A DNA stretch of 64,000 nt from Glycomyces amatae (GCF_020991375.1 NZ_JAJLQZ010000001.1:310001-374000), one strand, 5' to 3'; counted from the stretch's first letter, positions 16,572-25,016 are shown. A program made the numbers and translations. Notes: generated by a model not told the origin, from the sequence alone.

Positions 16572-17453
16572 ATGGGAATGAAAGACCGCCTCGAGCAGAT
16601 CAAGCAGCGCGCGCAGGACGCCGGGAAGATGGTCGTCGACGTCGGCGTCGAGACCGCCCGCGAGAAGCGCGACGCCGCGGCGGGCTTCGCCCGCGGCAAG
16701 GTCGACGCCGCGACCGGCTACGCCGCCGAGCGGCGCGACGCCGCCCAGAACCTCGCCTCCAGCACCAAGTCCGCCTTCAAGGAGGGCGACTTCGAGGAGC
16801 TGCTCGCCCGCCTCCCGCTCCCGGCCTCGCCCGTGACCGAGGAGTGGCAGTGGAGCCTCGGCAAGCTCATCACCGCCGGCAACAAGCCCCCCACCGGCAC
16901 CGGGATGCTCCTGGGGCTGCTCGACAACTTCGGGACCATCGACATCGGCCCCGACGAGGTCGGCTTCGACGGCGGCACCGCCAAGTGGCACAAGGTGAAG
17001 GCCATCCGAACCCGGTCCCTGGACGGGATCATCCAGAAGCTCTCCACCGACACCTTCACCGAGTCCATCGAGAACCTGCTGCCGCCGGTCCCCGGCCGCG
17101 GCTGGGTCTCCGAGCGGGCCACCGCCGCGATCTTCACCCTGTGGGCCATGGTCGGCGACCTCGCCCTCCGCGACCCCGAGGCCGGGCGCCGCCAGGTCGT
17201 GTGCGAGATCGAGTACAAGGGCTGGATCTTCACGAAGGAGGCCGCGACCGGCTTCTTCACCGGCCCCGTCATGGCGCTGCTGCCCGGCCTCGACCAGGTG
17301 TTCCGGGAGGAGGCCGAGCGCCGCGGCGTCGTCGTCGAGCAGGCCGAGGACACCACGATCGAGAACGCCGAGGCGCGCGTCGCCTGGCTGCGGGAGAAGC
17401 AGGCGGCCATCGTCGCGAAACGGGAGGCCGCCCGCAGGGAGATCGAGTACTGA
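16572..17453 (+). CDS. Protein with helical N-terminus and PH-like core, unknown function
   Basis: About 293 residues from ATG 16572 (MGMKDRLEQIKQRA). An upstream GTG at 16545 is possible, and neither has a strong ribosome site. Residues 1-80 are a charged amphipathic helix with repeating AxExRDAA units. The middle has strand-rich text (IDIGPDEVGFDGGTAKWHKV, then KAIRTRSLDGII), suggesting a small PH-like barrel that could bind membrane or protein. The C-terminus is again helical. No signal peptide was seen. It is the last gene of the plus-strand run and meets the oxidoreductase tail-to-tail 4 bp away. Confidence 0.6.
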   Translation: MGMKDRLEQIKQRAQDAGKMVVDVGVETAREKRDAAAGFARGKVDAATGYAAERRDAAQNLASSTKSAFKEGDFEELLARLPLPASPVTEEWQWSLGKLITAGNKPPTGTGMLLGLLDNFGTIDIGPDEVGFDGGTAKWHKVKAIRTRSLDGIIQKLSTDTFTESIENLLPPVPGRGWVSERATAAIFTLWAMVGDLALRDPEAGRRQVVCEIEYKGWIFTKEAATGFFTGPVMALLPGLDQVFREEAERRGVVVEQAEDTTIENAEARVAWLREKQAAIVAKREAARREIEY

Positions 17454-17457
17454 CCCC

Positions 17458-18450
17458 CTACTTCGGGTGGGTCTCGCCGGGGTAGCGCAGCCCGATCTGG
17501 GCGCGCACCTCGTCCATGATCTCCATGACCTCGATGGTGCTCTGCGGGGGCACGAGCGTGGACTCCAGCCGGCCCTGGCGCAGCGCCCGGTGGACCTCCA
17601 GGGCCTCGTGCACGTAGCCGTGGCCCACGTACGGGGCCTCGAACTCGCGCGGCGCCTCGTTGTACCGCGCCAGCGTGTAGCCGCTGGGGCGGTACGCGTA
17701 GTCGCGCAGTTCGATGCGGCCCTCGGTGCCCGCGATGGTGACCTCGCTGCCCGGCCCGCCGCGGTAGGAGCACGACAGCTGCGCGATCGCGTTCGGGTAC
17801 TTGAGGGTGATCGCGGTCTGGGCGTCGACGCCGGTGGTGTCCATGACCGCGGTCGCCGACACCGACTCGGGGGCGCCCAGGGCCAGGTGCGCCAGCGTGA
17901 GCGGGTAGACGCCCAGGTCGAGCAGGGCCCCGCCGGCGAGCTCGATGTTGCGCAGGCGGTGGCTGGGCGGGATGTCGCCCGCGAGGGAGAAGCCGCCGTG
18001 GACGGACACGACCTCGCCGATCATGCCCTCCTGGATGGCCCGGCGCATCTCCCGGATGGCCGGGTTGCAGCGGGTCCACATGGCCTCCATGAGGAACCGC
18101 TGGTGCTCGCGGGCGACGTCGAACATGGTGCGGGCCTGGGCGGCGTTGTAGGCGAACGCCTTCTCGCACAGGACGTGCTTGCCCGCCTCGAGCAGTTGCA
18201 GGGTCGGCAGGTAGTGGTGGGAGTGCGGGGTGGCGACGTAGACGATGTCGACCTCGTCGTCAGCGGCGAGCGCCTGGGCGGAGTCCCAGGCGTGGGGGAT
18301 GTCGTACTTCTTGGCGAACGCGGCGGCGCGCTCCGCCGATCGAGAGGCCACAGCGGTGACGCGGCAATCGTCGAGGAGGGCAAGATCTTCCACAAAGGTC
18401 GATGCGATTCCGCCGGTCGCCAGGATTCCCCATCGGATCGGTTCAACCAT
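17458..18450 (-). CDS. Gfo/Idh/MocA-family oxidoreductase
   Basis: 330 residues from the ATG at 18450 (MVEPIRWGILATGGIA). A longer frame upstream adds an uncharacteristic leader. The N-terminal Rossmann fold has the GxGxxA-like pattern WGILATGGIASTF, then VTAVASRS, YVATPHSHH and the family hallmark GKHVLCEKAF with Glu-Lys. The C-terminal alpha/beta domain includes GGALLDLGVYPL, typical of Gfo/Idh/MocA dehydrogenases. It is a cytoplasmic NAD(P)-dependent sugar or inositol-type oxidoreductase. The substrate cannot be told from the sequence. It stands alone between opposing neighbours. Confidence 0.88.
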   Translation of the reverse strand: MVEPIRWGILATGGIASTFVEDLALLDDCRVTAVASRSAERAAAFAKKYDIPHAWDSAQALAADDEVDIVYVATPHSHHYLPTLQLLEAGKHVLCEKAFAYNAAQARTMFDVAREHQRFLMEAMWTRCNPAIREMRRAIQEGMIGEVVSVHGGFSLAGDIPPSHRLRNIELAGGALLDLGVYPLTLAHLALGAPESVSATAVMDTTGVDAQTAITLKYPNAIAQLSCSYRGGPGSEVTIAGTEGRIELRDYAYRPSGYTLARYNEAPREFEAPYVGHGYVHEALEVHRALRQGRLESTLVPPQSTIEVMEIMDEVRAQIGLRYPGETHPK

Positions 18451-18645
18451 GGACGTAAGCACACCACAACTTCTGGCGATCGTCAACACGAGGGTCAGCG
18501 GTACTATCTCCGCTAAGAGGCCCATTTCCACTGAAGACGCCTACGCAGCGTGACCGGCGGTCCGCGGTCCGGTGGCCGGTGTGACCATTCACCCACCGGG
18601 GCGCCGCGGACCCCATGGCACTATGGCGAAATGCAGAGAACTCCC

Positions 18646-19290
18646 ATGAAACGGACCGCCGCGCTCCTGCTGGCCGCCGCCGCGGGCGGTGCGCTGGCGC
18701 TCGGACTCGCCTCCCCCGCTTCGGCGCACGCCGCGCTCACGGGCACCGACCCTGAGGACGGCGCGGTCCTCGCCGAGGCCCCGGCCTCGGTCTCCGCGAC
18801 CTTCTCCGAGACCCTCGACGGGCCCTCCACCGAGATCGCCGTGACCGACGCGACCGGCGCGACGGTGGACGTGGCCGACCCGACGTTCGACGGCGACACC
18901 TTCACGCAGCCGATGCTGTACACCGCGCCGGGCGAGTACACGGTGGCGTTCCGGGTGATCTCGGAGGACGGGCACCGGGTGGACGGCTCGCTGTCGTTCA
19001 CCGTCGAGGCGATCCCCGAGGACCTGTACGCGCCGGGCTCGGCGCCGACGCAGGCGCCCTCGAGCGACGCGGCGACGTCCGCCGCGCCGACCACCGAGGA
19101 GGCCGCCGAGCCGGAGGCGACGGACGCCGCGGAGCCGGAGGACTCGAACACGGGCGCGACCCTGGCCGCGATCCTGCTGGGCCTGCTGGTGGTCGTGGGC
19201 GGCGGCGTGATCCTGGTGAGGACCGTGGGCCGCAAGCAGTCCGGCGACGAGCCGAAGGACGGCGGGTCCGAGGGCGAGAAGGGTGAATGA
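18646..19290 (+). CDS. CopC-domain secreted, membrane-anchored protein
   Basis: 214 residues from ATG 18646 (an ATG at 18631 is possible). The signal peptide ends ASPASA and the mature chain begins with His (HAALTGTDPEDGAV), the first copper ligand of CopC proteins. A second ligand cluster, SEDGHRVDGSLSF, follows near residue 110. After the beta-barrel comes a Thr/Glu/Ala-rich linker, a C-terminal transmembrane helix (LAAILLGLLVVVGGGVIL) and a short basic tail, so the domain is tethered outside the cell. Family members bind Cu(II) in copper homeostasis. No CopD partner is adjacent or fused. Confidence 0.85.
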   Translation: MKRTAALLLAAAAGGALALGLASPASAHAALTGTDPEDGAVLAEAPASVSATFSETLDGPSTEIAVTDATGATVDVADPTFDGDTFTQPMLYTAPGEYTVAFRVISEDGHRVDGSLSFTVEAIPEDLYAPGSAPTQAPSSDAATSAAPTTEEAAEPEATDAAEPEDSNTGATLAAILLGLLVVVGGGVILVRTVGRKQSGDEPKDGGSEGEKGE

Positions 19291-19614
19291 GGGCTTAAGG
19301 CCTTTACCATCCCAAACCCCCACCCTCCCGAGAGGGGAGGGAAGTCTGCCGCGATCCTGGCAGGCGGGTCTGACAGAAAACGGCCCCGAAGCGGCCCTGC
19401 CGCGCCCGTTCCACCCGAAAGGGTGAACGCGGCGCGGCCGGAGGCGGCGCCTCCCCCGGACCGCGCGGGCGCGCTCCCGGGACTGGCCGGAGCGGTCCTT
19501 GCGTCGGCATCGCGCGAACGCGGTCGGACATGCGAACGCCGATGCCACTCCCCACGCCGGCCCCGCGCGAGCGCGCGGCCGCGGCCCGGCGGAAAGCCGG
19601 ACCGTTGCGCCCGC
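19291..19614. other. Gap between convergent copC-like and moaE genes
   Basis: About 324 bp without a supported gene. A small hairpin (CCCTCCC at 19323-19329 and GGGAGGG at 19335-19341) and several GC-rich short repeats follow the copC-like stop and could end transcription from either side. A structured RNA is not excluded, but no known motif was recognised. Confidence 0.4.
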
Positions 19615-20028
19615 TCAGGGGCAGTTGACCCACTCGTCGGTGCCGTCGTCGAAGAACTGGTGCTTCCAGATCGGCAGCCGCGCCTTCACCTCGTCCACCA
19701 GGTCGGCGCACGCCTCGAACGCCTCCTTGCGATGCTCGGCCGCGACCGCCGCGACCAGCGCCGGGTCCCCGATCGCGAGGTCCCCGACCCGGTGCGAGAC
19801 CACCACGCCGCGCACCCCGGGCCGCGCCGCGATCTCCTCCGCGACCTCGCGCAGCGTCTCGCCCGCCGACGGGTGCCCCTCGTACGACAGCGACAGCACC
19901 CCCCGGCCGTGGTCGTGGTCGCGGACGACGCCCGAGAACGAGACGACCGCCCCGGCCTCGGCGGCGGCGACCGCCCGTTCGTGCTCGGCGGCATCGAGCG
20001 GTGCGTCGAGGACGCGTGCGCGGATCAT
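19615..20028 (-). CDS. moaE: Molybdopterin synthase catalytic subunit MoaE
   Basis: 137 residues, starting at ATG 20028 that overlaps the moeA stop (ATGA). It shows the MoaE landmarks: GAVVSFSGVVRDHDHG near the start, LSYEGHPSAGE, then VSHRVGDLAIGD, HRKEAFEACADLVDEVK and the active-site Lys in LPIWKHQFFDDG. MoaE with MoaD inserts sulfur into precursor Z to make molybdopterin in the cytoplasm. It is the last gene of a four-gene coupled operon. No moaD gene lies alongside, so the sulfur carrier must be encoded elsewhere. Confidence 0.93.
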   Translation of the reverse strand: MIRARVLDAPLDAAEHERAVAAAEAGAVVSFSGVVRDHDHGRGVLSLSYEGHPSAGETLREVAEEIAARPGVRGVVVSHRVGDLAIGDPALVAAVAAEHRKEAFEACADLVDEVKARLPIWKHQFFDDGTDEWVNCP

Positions 20029-21191
20029 GAATCTGCTCCAGGGACGTGTGCGAGTGCGACCGCGGCGCCCGCGGTCGCGTTGTCGTGCGGCCCGACGACC
20101 GCGAAACCGGCGGCGCCCGCCAGGCCCCGCAGCATCGCCGACCCGTGGTGGGCGAGCCGGCGCCCGGCCGGGTCGACCAGGGCCAGGTGCGTGAAGTCGC
20201 CCCGGCCCGGCACGTCCTCGGACAGGAGGATCGACCCGAGCGGCGGCAGCGGCAGCCCGCGCAGGCCCGCGAGCAGCGGCGCGACCACGGTGACCACCGC
20301 GATCACCGCCGACTGCGGATTGCCCGGCAGCCCGGCCACGAACTTCCCGTCCCCGGTGCGCGCCAGCAGCATCGGGAACCCCGGCCGCACTGCGACGGTG
20401 TTGAGCACGTACTCGGCGCCGACCTCGGCGAGCGCGGCGTGCAGGTGGTCGACCGGGCCGACCATGGTGCCGCCGGTGGTGCACACCAGGTCCGCCTCGC
20501 CCAGCGCCGCCCGCAGGGCCGCGACGTGCGCGTCCAGGGTGTCCTCGACCGGCCCGAGGCTCGGCGCCGTCTCGGCGCCCGCGGCCGCCAGCATGTGGGG
20601 GACCATCGGGCCCAGCGAGTCGCGGACCCGGCCCTTCTCGGAGACGCCGGTGGCGAGCAGCTCGTCGCCGAAGACGACGACGCGCGCGCCGGGCCTGCCG
20701 TGCGCGGGCAGCGTCAGGTGCCCGGCCGCGGCGGCGAGCCCGACCACGGGCGGGGTGACGGGCGTGCCCGCGGGCAGCAGCTCCTCGCCGCGCGCGGCCT
20801 CCTCCCCGGCCCCGCGCCATTCGCGCGCGACCGGGCCCTCCACCGCGCCGTCTTCGACCCGGCCGTGCTCCAAGCGGATGAGGCCCTCGGCGCCTTCGGG
20901 GACCTGCGCGCCGGTGGCGATGGTGACGGCCAGGCCCGGCCCGAGCGCCTCGGGGACCTGACCGGCGAGGACCGCGCCGCCGATCCGCCACGGGCCCGGC
21001 CCGGCGACGGCCCAGCCGTCGACGGCGGAGGTGGGGAACGCGGGCAGGTCGGAGACGGCCATGAGCGGCGCGGCGAGCGCCGAGCCCAGGGCCTGGTCGA
21101 ACGGGAGCTCGGCGGCGGCCGGGCGGGCCTCGTAGCCGGCGGCCCAGGCGGTCTCGCGGGCCTCGGCCCAGGGCATGGGGGTGTCGCTCAT
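20025..21191 (-). CDS. moeA: Molybdopterin molybdenumtransferase MoeA
   Basis: 388 residues from ATG 21191 (MSDTPMPWAEAR). MoeA inserts molybdate into adenylylated molybdopterin to complete the cofactor. The N-terminal domain has SDLPAFPTSAVDGWAV, corresponding to the conserved S-x-M-D-G-Y/W-A region. The MogA-like domain has VVVFGDELL, VRDSLGPMV and TTGGTMVGPVDHLH (the usual TSGG-x-S-x-G-x-x-D motif, here altered), then VAGLPGNPQSAVIA. It is at the short end for the family. Start and stop overlap mog and moaE by 4 bp each. Confidence 0.9.
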   Translation of the reverse strand: MSDTPMPWAEARETAWAAGYEARPAAAELPFDQALGSALAAPLMAVSDLPAFPTSAVDGWAVAGPGPWRIGGAVLAGQVPEALGPGLAVTIATGAQVPEGAEGLIRLEHGRVEDGAVEGPVAREWRGAGEEAARGEELLPAGTPVTPPVVGLAAAAGHLTLPAHGRPGARVVVFGDELLATGVSEKGRVRDSLGPMVPHMLAAAGAETAPSLGPVEDTLDAHVAALRAALGEADLVCTTGGTMVGPVDHLHAALAEVGAEYVLNTVAVRPGFPMLLARTGDGKFVAGLPGNPQSAVIAVVTVVAPLLAGLRGLPLPPLGSILLSEDVPGRGDFTHLALVDPAGRRLAHHGSAMLRGLAGAAGFAVVGPHDNATAGAAVALAHVPGADS

Positions 21192-21679
21192 GGGTTCCTC
21201 TCGTGGTCGCCGTCGTGCAGCTGGGCGACCGCGTGCTCGATGAGCGCGGCGGTGAGCACCGCCAGCCCGTCCTTCGCGGCGCCCTTCGATCCGGCCAGGT
21301 TGACGATCAGGGTCGTGCCCGCGCATCCGGCGACGCCGCGCGACAGGGCCGCGTGCGGGGTCTTCGCGAGCCCGGCGGCGCGGATCGCCTCGGCGATGCC
21401 GGGCACCTCCCGGTCGATGACGCGGCGCGTCATCTCCGGGGTGAGGTCCTTCGAGGTGAGGCCGGTGCCGCCGGAGGTGACGACCAGGTCGAAGCCGTCG
21501 TCGACGGCGTCGCGCAGGGCCTGCTCGACCTCGTCGCCGTCGTGGACGACGACCGGGCCGGCCACGCCGAACCCGCAGGCGGCGAACCCCTGGACGAGGA
21601 TCGGCCCGGACTCGTCCTCGTACACGCCGTCGGCCGCCCGGTTCGAGGCGACCACGACGAGCGCGCTCACGGCGGTCAC
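21188..21679 (-). CDS. MogA/MoaB-family molybdopterin adenylyltransferase
   Basis: 163 residues from GTG 21679, which overlaps the moaC stop as GTGA. The MogA/MoaB fold is shown by ALVVVASNRAADGVYEDESG near the N-terminus, VVTSGGTGLTSKDLTPE (the family TSGGTG-x-x-x-x-D-x-T-P-E signature) and NLAGSKGAAKDGLAV. Members adenylylate molybdopterin before molybdate insertion by MoeA. MogA and MoaB cannot be told apart reliably here, so no symbol is given. Confidence 0.92.
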   Translation of the reverse strand: MTAVSALVVVASNRAADGVYEDESGPILVQGFAACGFGVAGPVVVHDGDEVEQALRDAVDDGFDLVVTSGGTGLTSKDLTPEMTRRVIDREVPGIAEAIRAAGLAKTPHAALSRGVAGCAGTTLIVNLAGSKGAAKDGLAVLTAALIEHAVAQLHDGDHERNP

Positions 21680-22164
21680 CGGGCCGCCCCCGGCGCTTCG
21701 CGCCGCCACGCGCCCGTCTTCCCGCCGAGCTTCTCCTCGACCTTGACGTCGGTGATCGCGGCGGCCGGGTCGACGGCCTTCACCATGTCCACGAGCGTCA
21801 GGGCCGCCACCGTGACGGCGGTCAGGGCCTCCATCTCGACGCCGGTGCGGTCGGCGGTCTTCACGCGCGCGGCGATGTCGACGCCCTCGTCGGTGACCGT
21901 GAGCTCCACCTTCACGCCGCTGATCGCGATGGGGTGGCACAGCGGCACCAGGTCGGGCGTCCGCTTCGCCGCCATGATCCCCGCGATCCGGGCGGTGGCG
22001 AGCGCGTCGCCCTTGGCCAGGGAGTTGTCCCGCAGGGCCGCGACCACCTCCGGGGTCGTCGCGAGCCGTCCCGTGGCCAGCGCCGAGCGCTGCGAGACGT
22101 CCTTGCCGGAGACGTCGACCATCCGGGCGGCGCCGGTCGAGTCGACGTGCGTGAGGTCAGCCAT
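21676..22164 (-). CDS. moaC: Cyclic pyranopterin monophosphate synthase MoaC
   Basis: 162 residues, ATG 22164. It starts with THVDSTGAARMVDVSGKDVS, as MoaC proteins do, and has the conserved KRTPDLVPLCHPI (catalytic region), KTADRTGVEMEALTAVTVA and MVKAVDP segments. MoaC works after MoaA to form cyclic pyranopterin monophosphate, the first committed intermediate of the molybdenum cofactor. It is the first gene of the moaC-mog-moeA-moaE operon, divergent from a small membrane-protein gene. MoaA is not encoded in this window. Confidence 0.95.
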   Translation of the reverse strand: MADLTHVDSTGAARMVDVSGKDVSQRSALATGRLATTPEVVAALRDNSLAKGDALATARIAGIMAAKRTPDLVPLCHPIAISGVKVELTVTDEGVDIAARVKTADRTGVEMEALTAVTVAALTLVDMVKAVDPAAAITDVKVEEKLGGKTGAWRREAPGAAR

Positions 22165-22276
22165 GCCGCGAAGTCTAGTCGCGGGGGCCGACGCCGCCGA
22201 GCCTTCGGCGCCGCGGCGGCCACTTCGCGGTGCGGCCTCGGATTCGCCGCGGGGGGCCTGTATTAGCGTCAGGTGC

Positions 22277-22642
22277 GTGATCGAATGGCTCTACCTCGCC
22301 GTCCAGGCCGCCGCGCTGGCGATGAGCGCGTGGTTCTTCGTCGACACGGCCCGCTCGCAGCGGGTGGGCCGCCGCCACCTCGTCGGAGTCGCGGTACTGG
22401 AGGCGCTCCTGCTGGCGCAGCTCGCGGCGTCGATCGCGATCGTGCCCGGGGAGGCGGGCGGCGGGAAGGCGCTGTTCTTCTCCTACCTGGTGACCACGCT
22501 GCTGGTGCCGGTCGCGGCGACCTTCTGGGGCTCGATCGACCGCAGCCGCTGGGGGATCGGGACGGTGGCCGCCTCGGGGCTCGTCGTCGCGGCGCTGATG
22601 CTGCGCGTCCACCAGATCTGGGAGTTCCAGATCCATGGCTGA
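22277..22642 (+). CDS. Small polytopic membrane protein
   Basis: 121 residues from GTG 22277 (VIEWLYLAVQAAALAMSAWFF). Four hydrophobic segments cover nearly the whole chain, with a short basic loop after the first (DTARSQRVGRRH). No family was recognised. The stop lies inside the next membrane-protein gene (8-bp overlap), so the two are translationally coupled and probably act together. The gene is divergent from moaC with about 110 bp between them. Confidence 0.7.
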   Translation: MIEWLYLAVQAAALAMSAWFFVDTARSQRVGRRHLVGVAVLEALLLAQLAASIAIVPGEAGGGKALFFSYLVTTLLVPVAATFWGSIDRSRWGIGTVAASGLVVAALMLRVHQIWEFQIHG

Positions 22643-23033
22643 CCGCACCGCCGACCCGCGTTCGCTCGCGGCGGGCTTCGGGCGGCTCATCGTGCTCGTC
22701 TACGTCGTGTTCGCGGTGTCGGCGGGGGCGCGGGCGCTGTTCCAGGTGGCGACGAAGTTCGGCGAGGCGCCGGTGAGCTTCGCGCTGAGCGCGATCGCCG
22801 CGGCGATCTACCTGGTGGCCGCGGTCGCGATCATCCGGGGGGCGGCCGGGCTCGCGCTGGCGGCCGTGGGCGTCGAGCTGGCCGGCGTGGTCGCGGTGGG
22901 GGCGTTGAGCTTCGCGGTGCCGGACTGGTTCCCGGAGCCGTCGGTGTGGTCGCATTTCGGTTCGGGCTACGGGTACGTGCCGCTGGTGCTGCCGGTCGCG
23001 GGCCTGGTGTACCTGCTGAAGCGCCGCAGGTGA
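22635..23033 (+). CDS. Small polytopic membrane protein
   Basis: 132 residues, ATG 22635, overlapping the previous gene. It has four predicted transmembrane segments (LIVLVYVVFAVSAGARALF, LSAIAAAIYLVAAVAII, LALAAVGVELAGVVAVGAL and VPLVLPVAGLVYLL) and a basic C-terminal KRRR, consistent with an inside C-terminus. Function unknown. It is followed at once by a strong hairpin. Confidence 0.72.
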   Translation: MADRTADPRSLAAGFGRLIVLVYVVFAVSAGARALFQVATKFGEAPVSFALSAIAAAIYLVAAVAIIRGAAGLALAAVGVELAGVVAVGALSFAVPDWFPEPSVWSHFGSGYGYVPLVLPVAGLVYLLKRRR

Positions 23034-23070
23034 GACGGCGCGGTCCCCGAGTGGGGAACCGCGCCGTCTC
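23032..23070. terminator. Bidirectional hairpin terminator
   Basis: GAGACGGCGCGGT-CCCC pairs with GGGG-AACCGCGCCGTCTC around a GAGT loop, a stem of about 17 bp with one bulge. It overlaps the stop codon of the membrane-protein gene and separates it from the converging minus-strand gene. Confidence 0.8.
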
Positions 23071-23083
23071 CATCGATCGAAGC

Positions 23084-23401
23084 TCAGCCGGTCTGGTCGC
23101 GCACACGGTCGACGACGGCATCGAATTCGGTCATCAGCGGTCCCCACTGCTCCCAGTCGGTACACGAATCTATGCGCACCCGCAATTCGTCTGGGATCGA
23201 GACACCGAGTTGATCGGCTCGGAGGTGCACGCCCGGTCGCAGTGCCGCGACCAACTCCGCGGACAGTTCTTCGGCGCCGGCCAATCCGAGGGAGCGTGTG
23301 TATCCCGCCAAATAGGCCAGGTTGAAAAGACTGCCCGGCCAATAAGGCGAATGCGCCGGGTCTGATTCGATCAGTTTCCGGTAGGTCTGCGCGTCGATCA
23401 T
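23084..23401 (-). CDS. Small protein of unknown function
   Basis: 105 residues, ATG 23401. The chain is soluble and mainly helical with several aromatic residues (SDPAHSPYWPGSLFNLAYL, DWEQWGPLMTEFDAV). No family was recognised. It follows the PD-(D/E)XK-like gene by 9 bp and shares its lower GC content, so the two form one transferred unit. Confidence 0.6.
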   Translation of the reverse strand: MIDAQTYRKLIESDPAHSPYWPGSLFNLAYLAGYTRSLGLAGAEELSAELVAALRPGVHLRADQLGVSIPDELRVRIDSCTDWEQWGPLMTEFDAVVDRVRDQTG

Positions 23402-23410
23402 GATCGTGCT

Positions 23411-24295
23411 TCAGACGAAGAGTTCTTCGATGTGCTCGATGGACAGTGCATGGTCGGCCCAGCGCTCCAACTGTTCGCTGTCGCCGCATTCCAGGATGCG
23501 ACCGCGGGCGGCCTCATTGATGACGACTCCGCGCGATTCGAGGATCCGCAGGAGCATGATCGCCTCGCCTTCGGCCTTTCCGTCGGCCCTGCCTCTGTCG
23601 TACCGCTCGCCGAAGAGACCCACCCTGTAGCTCTTGGGCAGATTGCCGTCGTTCACGATCATCTCCTGAAGGCTCATGATCAAGTCTTCCTCTCCCAGCG
23701 CATTCAGCGCCAATTCAGCGTATCTCGTCCAGTCCTCCTGGTCGAGGTGACGAATCGATTCGTAGTAGGACCGCATGACCGCCGGTCCCCGCGCACCTCG
23801 ACAGTGCGCGATCAGCGAGAGCAGGGAGACCGCCAGATTCTCGCGCCCTTCTCTCGGATCGGTGATGGCCGGGATCTGACAGGGACCGATCACCAGCGGG
23901 TAGAGGATCAGACTCGGGTGGCCTGTGTCGATCGGCTCGCCCGCCCACTTCGCGGTCACCTCGTCGAAAGTGATGACGACCAGTGCCACCGGGCACTTGA
24001 GCCGGCTTCGTGCCGAGGCGATGTAGTCGAGCCAGCTGTAGTGCTTGCGCTTGTCCTCACTTCGCTGCACTTCGAAGAGCAGCGCGAAGACCGCCTCGCC
24101 GTCCCTGTAGAAGACGGTGACGTTGTCGCAGTTGCGGACCACCGCTTCATGCTCGCGGGTCATCGCCTCCGACCCTGTCTCGACGCCGGTGTAGTCCGGG
24201 AGGCGGCGACCCAGCAGCCCGCAGTACAGCTCTTCGGCCAGCTTCGGATTGTCTTGCAGAAGCCGCAGGGGCGCTTCATGTTCGTACGTGGTCAC
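23411..24295 (-). CDS. PD-(D/E)XK/Rpn-like protein
   Basis: 294 residues, probable start GTG 24295. The N-terminal half shows a nuclease-like core: TVFYRDGEAVFALLFEVQRSED has the strand carrying E-x-Q typical of the PD-(D/E)XK superfamily branch that includes Rpn/YhgA-type proteins. It continues with CPVALVVITFDEVTAKW. The C-terminus (GEAIMLLRILESRGVVINEAA, then GRILECGDSEQLERWADHAL) matches the helical tail common on many actinobacterial copies of this family. Function is uncertain, possibly DNA cleavage or a domesticated transposase-like role. The lower GC of the pair suggests horizontal acquisition. Confidence 0.6.
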   Translation of the reverse strand: MTTYEHEAPLRLLQDNPKLAEELYCGLLGRRLPDYTGVETGSEAMTREHEAVVRNCDNVTVFYRDGEAVFALLFEVQRSEDKRKHYSWLDYIASARSRLKCPVALVVITFDEVTAKWAGEPIDTGHPSLILYPLVIGPCQIPAITDPREGRENLAVSLLSLIAHCRGARGPAVMRSYYESIRHLDQEDWTRYAELALNALGEEDLIMSLQEMIVNDGNLPKSYRVGLFGERYDRGRADGKAEGEAIMLLRILESRGVVINEAARGRILECGDSEQLERWADHALSIEHIEELFV

Positions 24296-24389
24296 GGAGC
24301 AGACGCTATGGGGGCCTGTTCGAACACCGGGCGAATGACGCGCCGGGGTGCCGATCAGCAGCTGTCGGGTTTGCGACAGTGCTTGCGGC

Positions 24390-25016
24390 TCAGCTGAAGA
24401 AGCCCATGCAGGCGACCAGCAGCGTCGAGCCGCACAGGACCAGGCCGAGGCGGAAGTTGCGTTCGAGTCTCGCCGACTCGTCGCCGATCCTCGGGCGCGC
24501 GGCCACGCCGATGGTCAACCAGCCCAGGCAGAACGCCGCGAGCGGTGCGGCGATCAGGAGGGCGCCCAGCATGATCGCGGCCCCGATGTCATCGGCCCTG
24601 AACGTGCGCAGCACCAGCAGCTGCGCCACCACGCACACCGCCGCGAACGCCCCGTAGATCAGGCCGTTGCGCTCGTCCGAGCGCCACCGCGGCAGCCACG
24701 GCGGCCGGTGCGCGAGGAACCGCGCCTCCTCCAGTTGCGTCGCGGCTGAACGCAGTTCGGTTTCGGCGGCGTCGATCTCGGCCACCGGGTCGCCCAGCGG
24801 CGGCGGGGCCGGCGCCCGATGCGGGGGCGCCGTGCGCGCGGCGCCCGCCAGCTCGTCCACGGCCGCCCGCTGCGCGGCCGCCTGCTCGGCGAGGCGCGCG
24901 GCCCGCTGGCCGAGCGACTCGGTCGCGGTCGCGGTGCGCGCGGCGGCCTCGTCGGCGCTGCGCCGCGCCTCGTCGAGGCGCCGCAGCTGCGCGAGGTAGT
25001 CGTCGAAGGCGGTCAC
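24390..25016 (-). CDS. Coiled-coil membrane protein coupled to FtsK-like ATPase
   Basis: 208 residues from GTG 25016, which overlaps the stop of the FtsK-like gene (GTGA). Residues 5-65 form a charged coiled coil, a Pro-rich spacer follows, and a second helix (residues 80-105) leads into three hydrophobic segments (IYGAFAAVCVVAQLLVL, IMLGALLIAAPLAAFCLGWL and LGLVLCGSTLLVACMGFFS). It resembles a membrane anchor or sensor for the ATPase upstream. No family was recognised. Confidence 0.7.
   Translation of the reverse strand: MTAFDDYLAQLRRLDEARRSADEAAARTATATESLGQRAARLAEQAAAQRAAVDELAGAARTAPPHRAPAPPPLGDPVAEIDAAETELRSAATQLEEARFLAHRPPWLPRWRSDERNGLIYGAFAAVCVVAQLLVLRTFRADDIGAAIMLGALLIAAPLAAFCLGWLTIGVAARPRIGDESARLERNFRLGLVLCGSTLLVACMGFFS

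Noticed and set aside
19291-19614. Molybdenum-cofactor riboswitch near the moa operon
   Set aside because: The gap lies downstream of moaE, not upstream of moaC, and no conserved aptamer elements were recognised.
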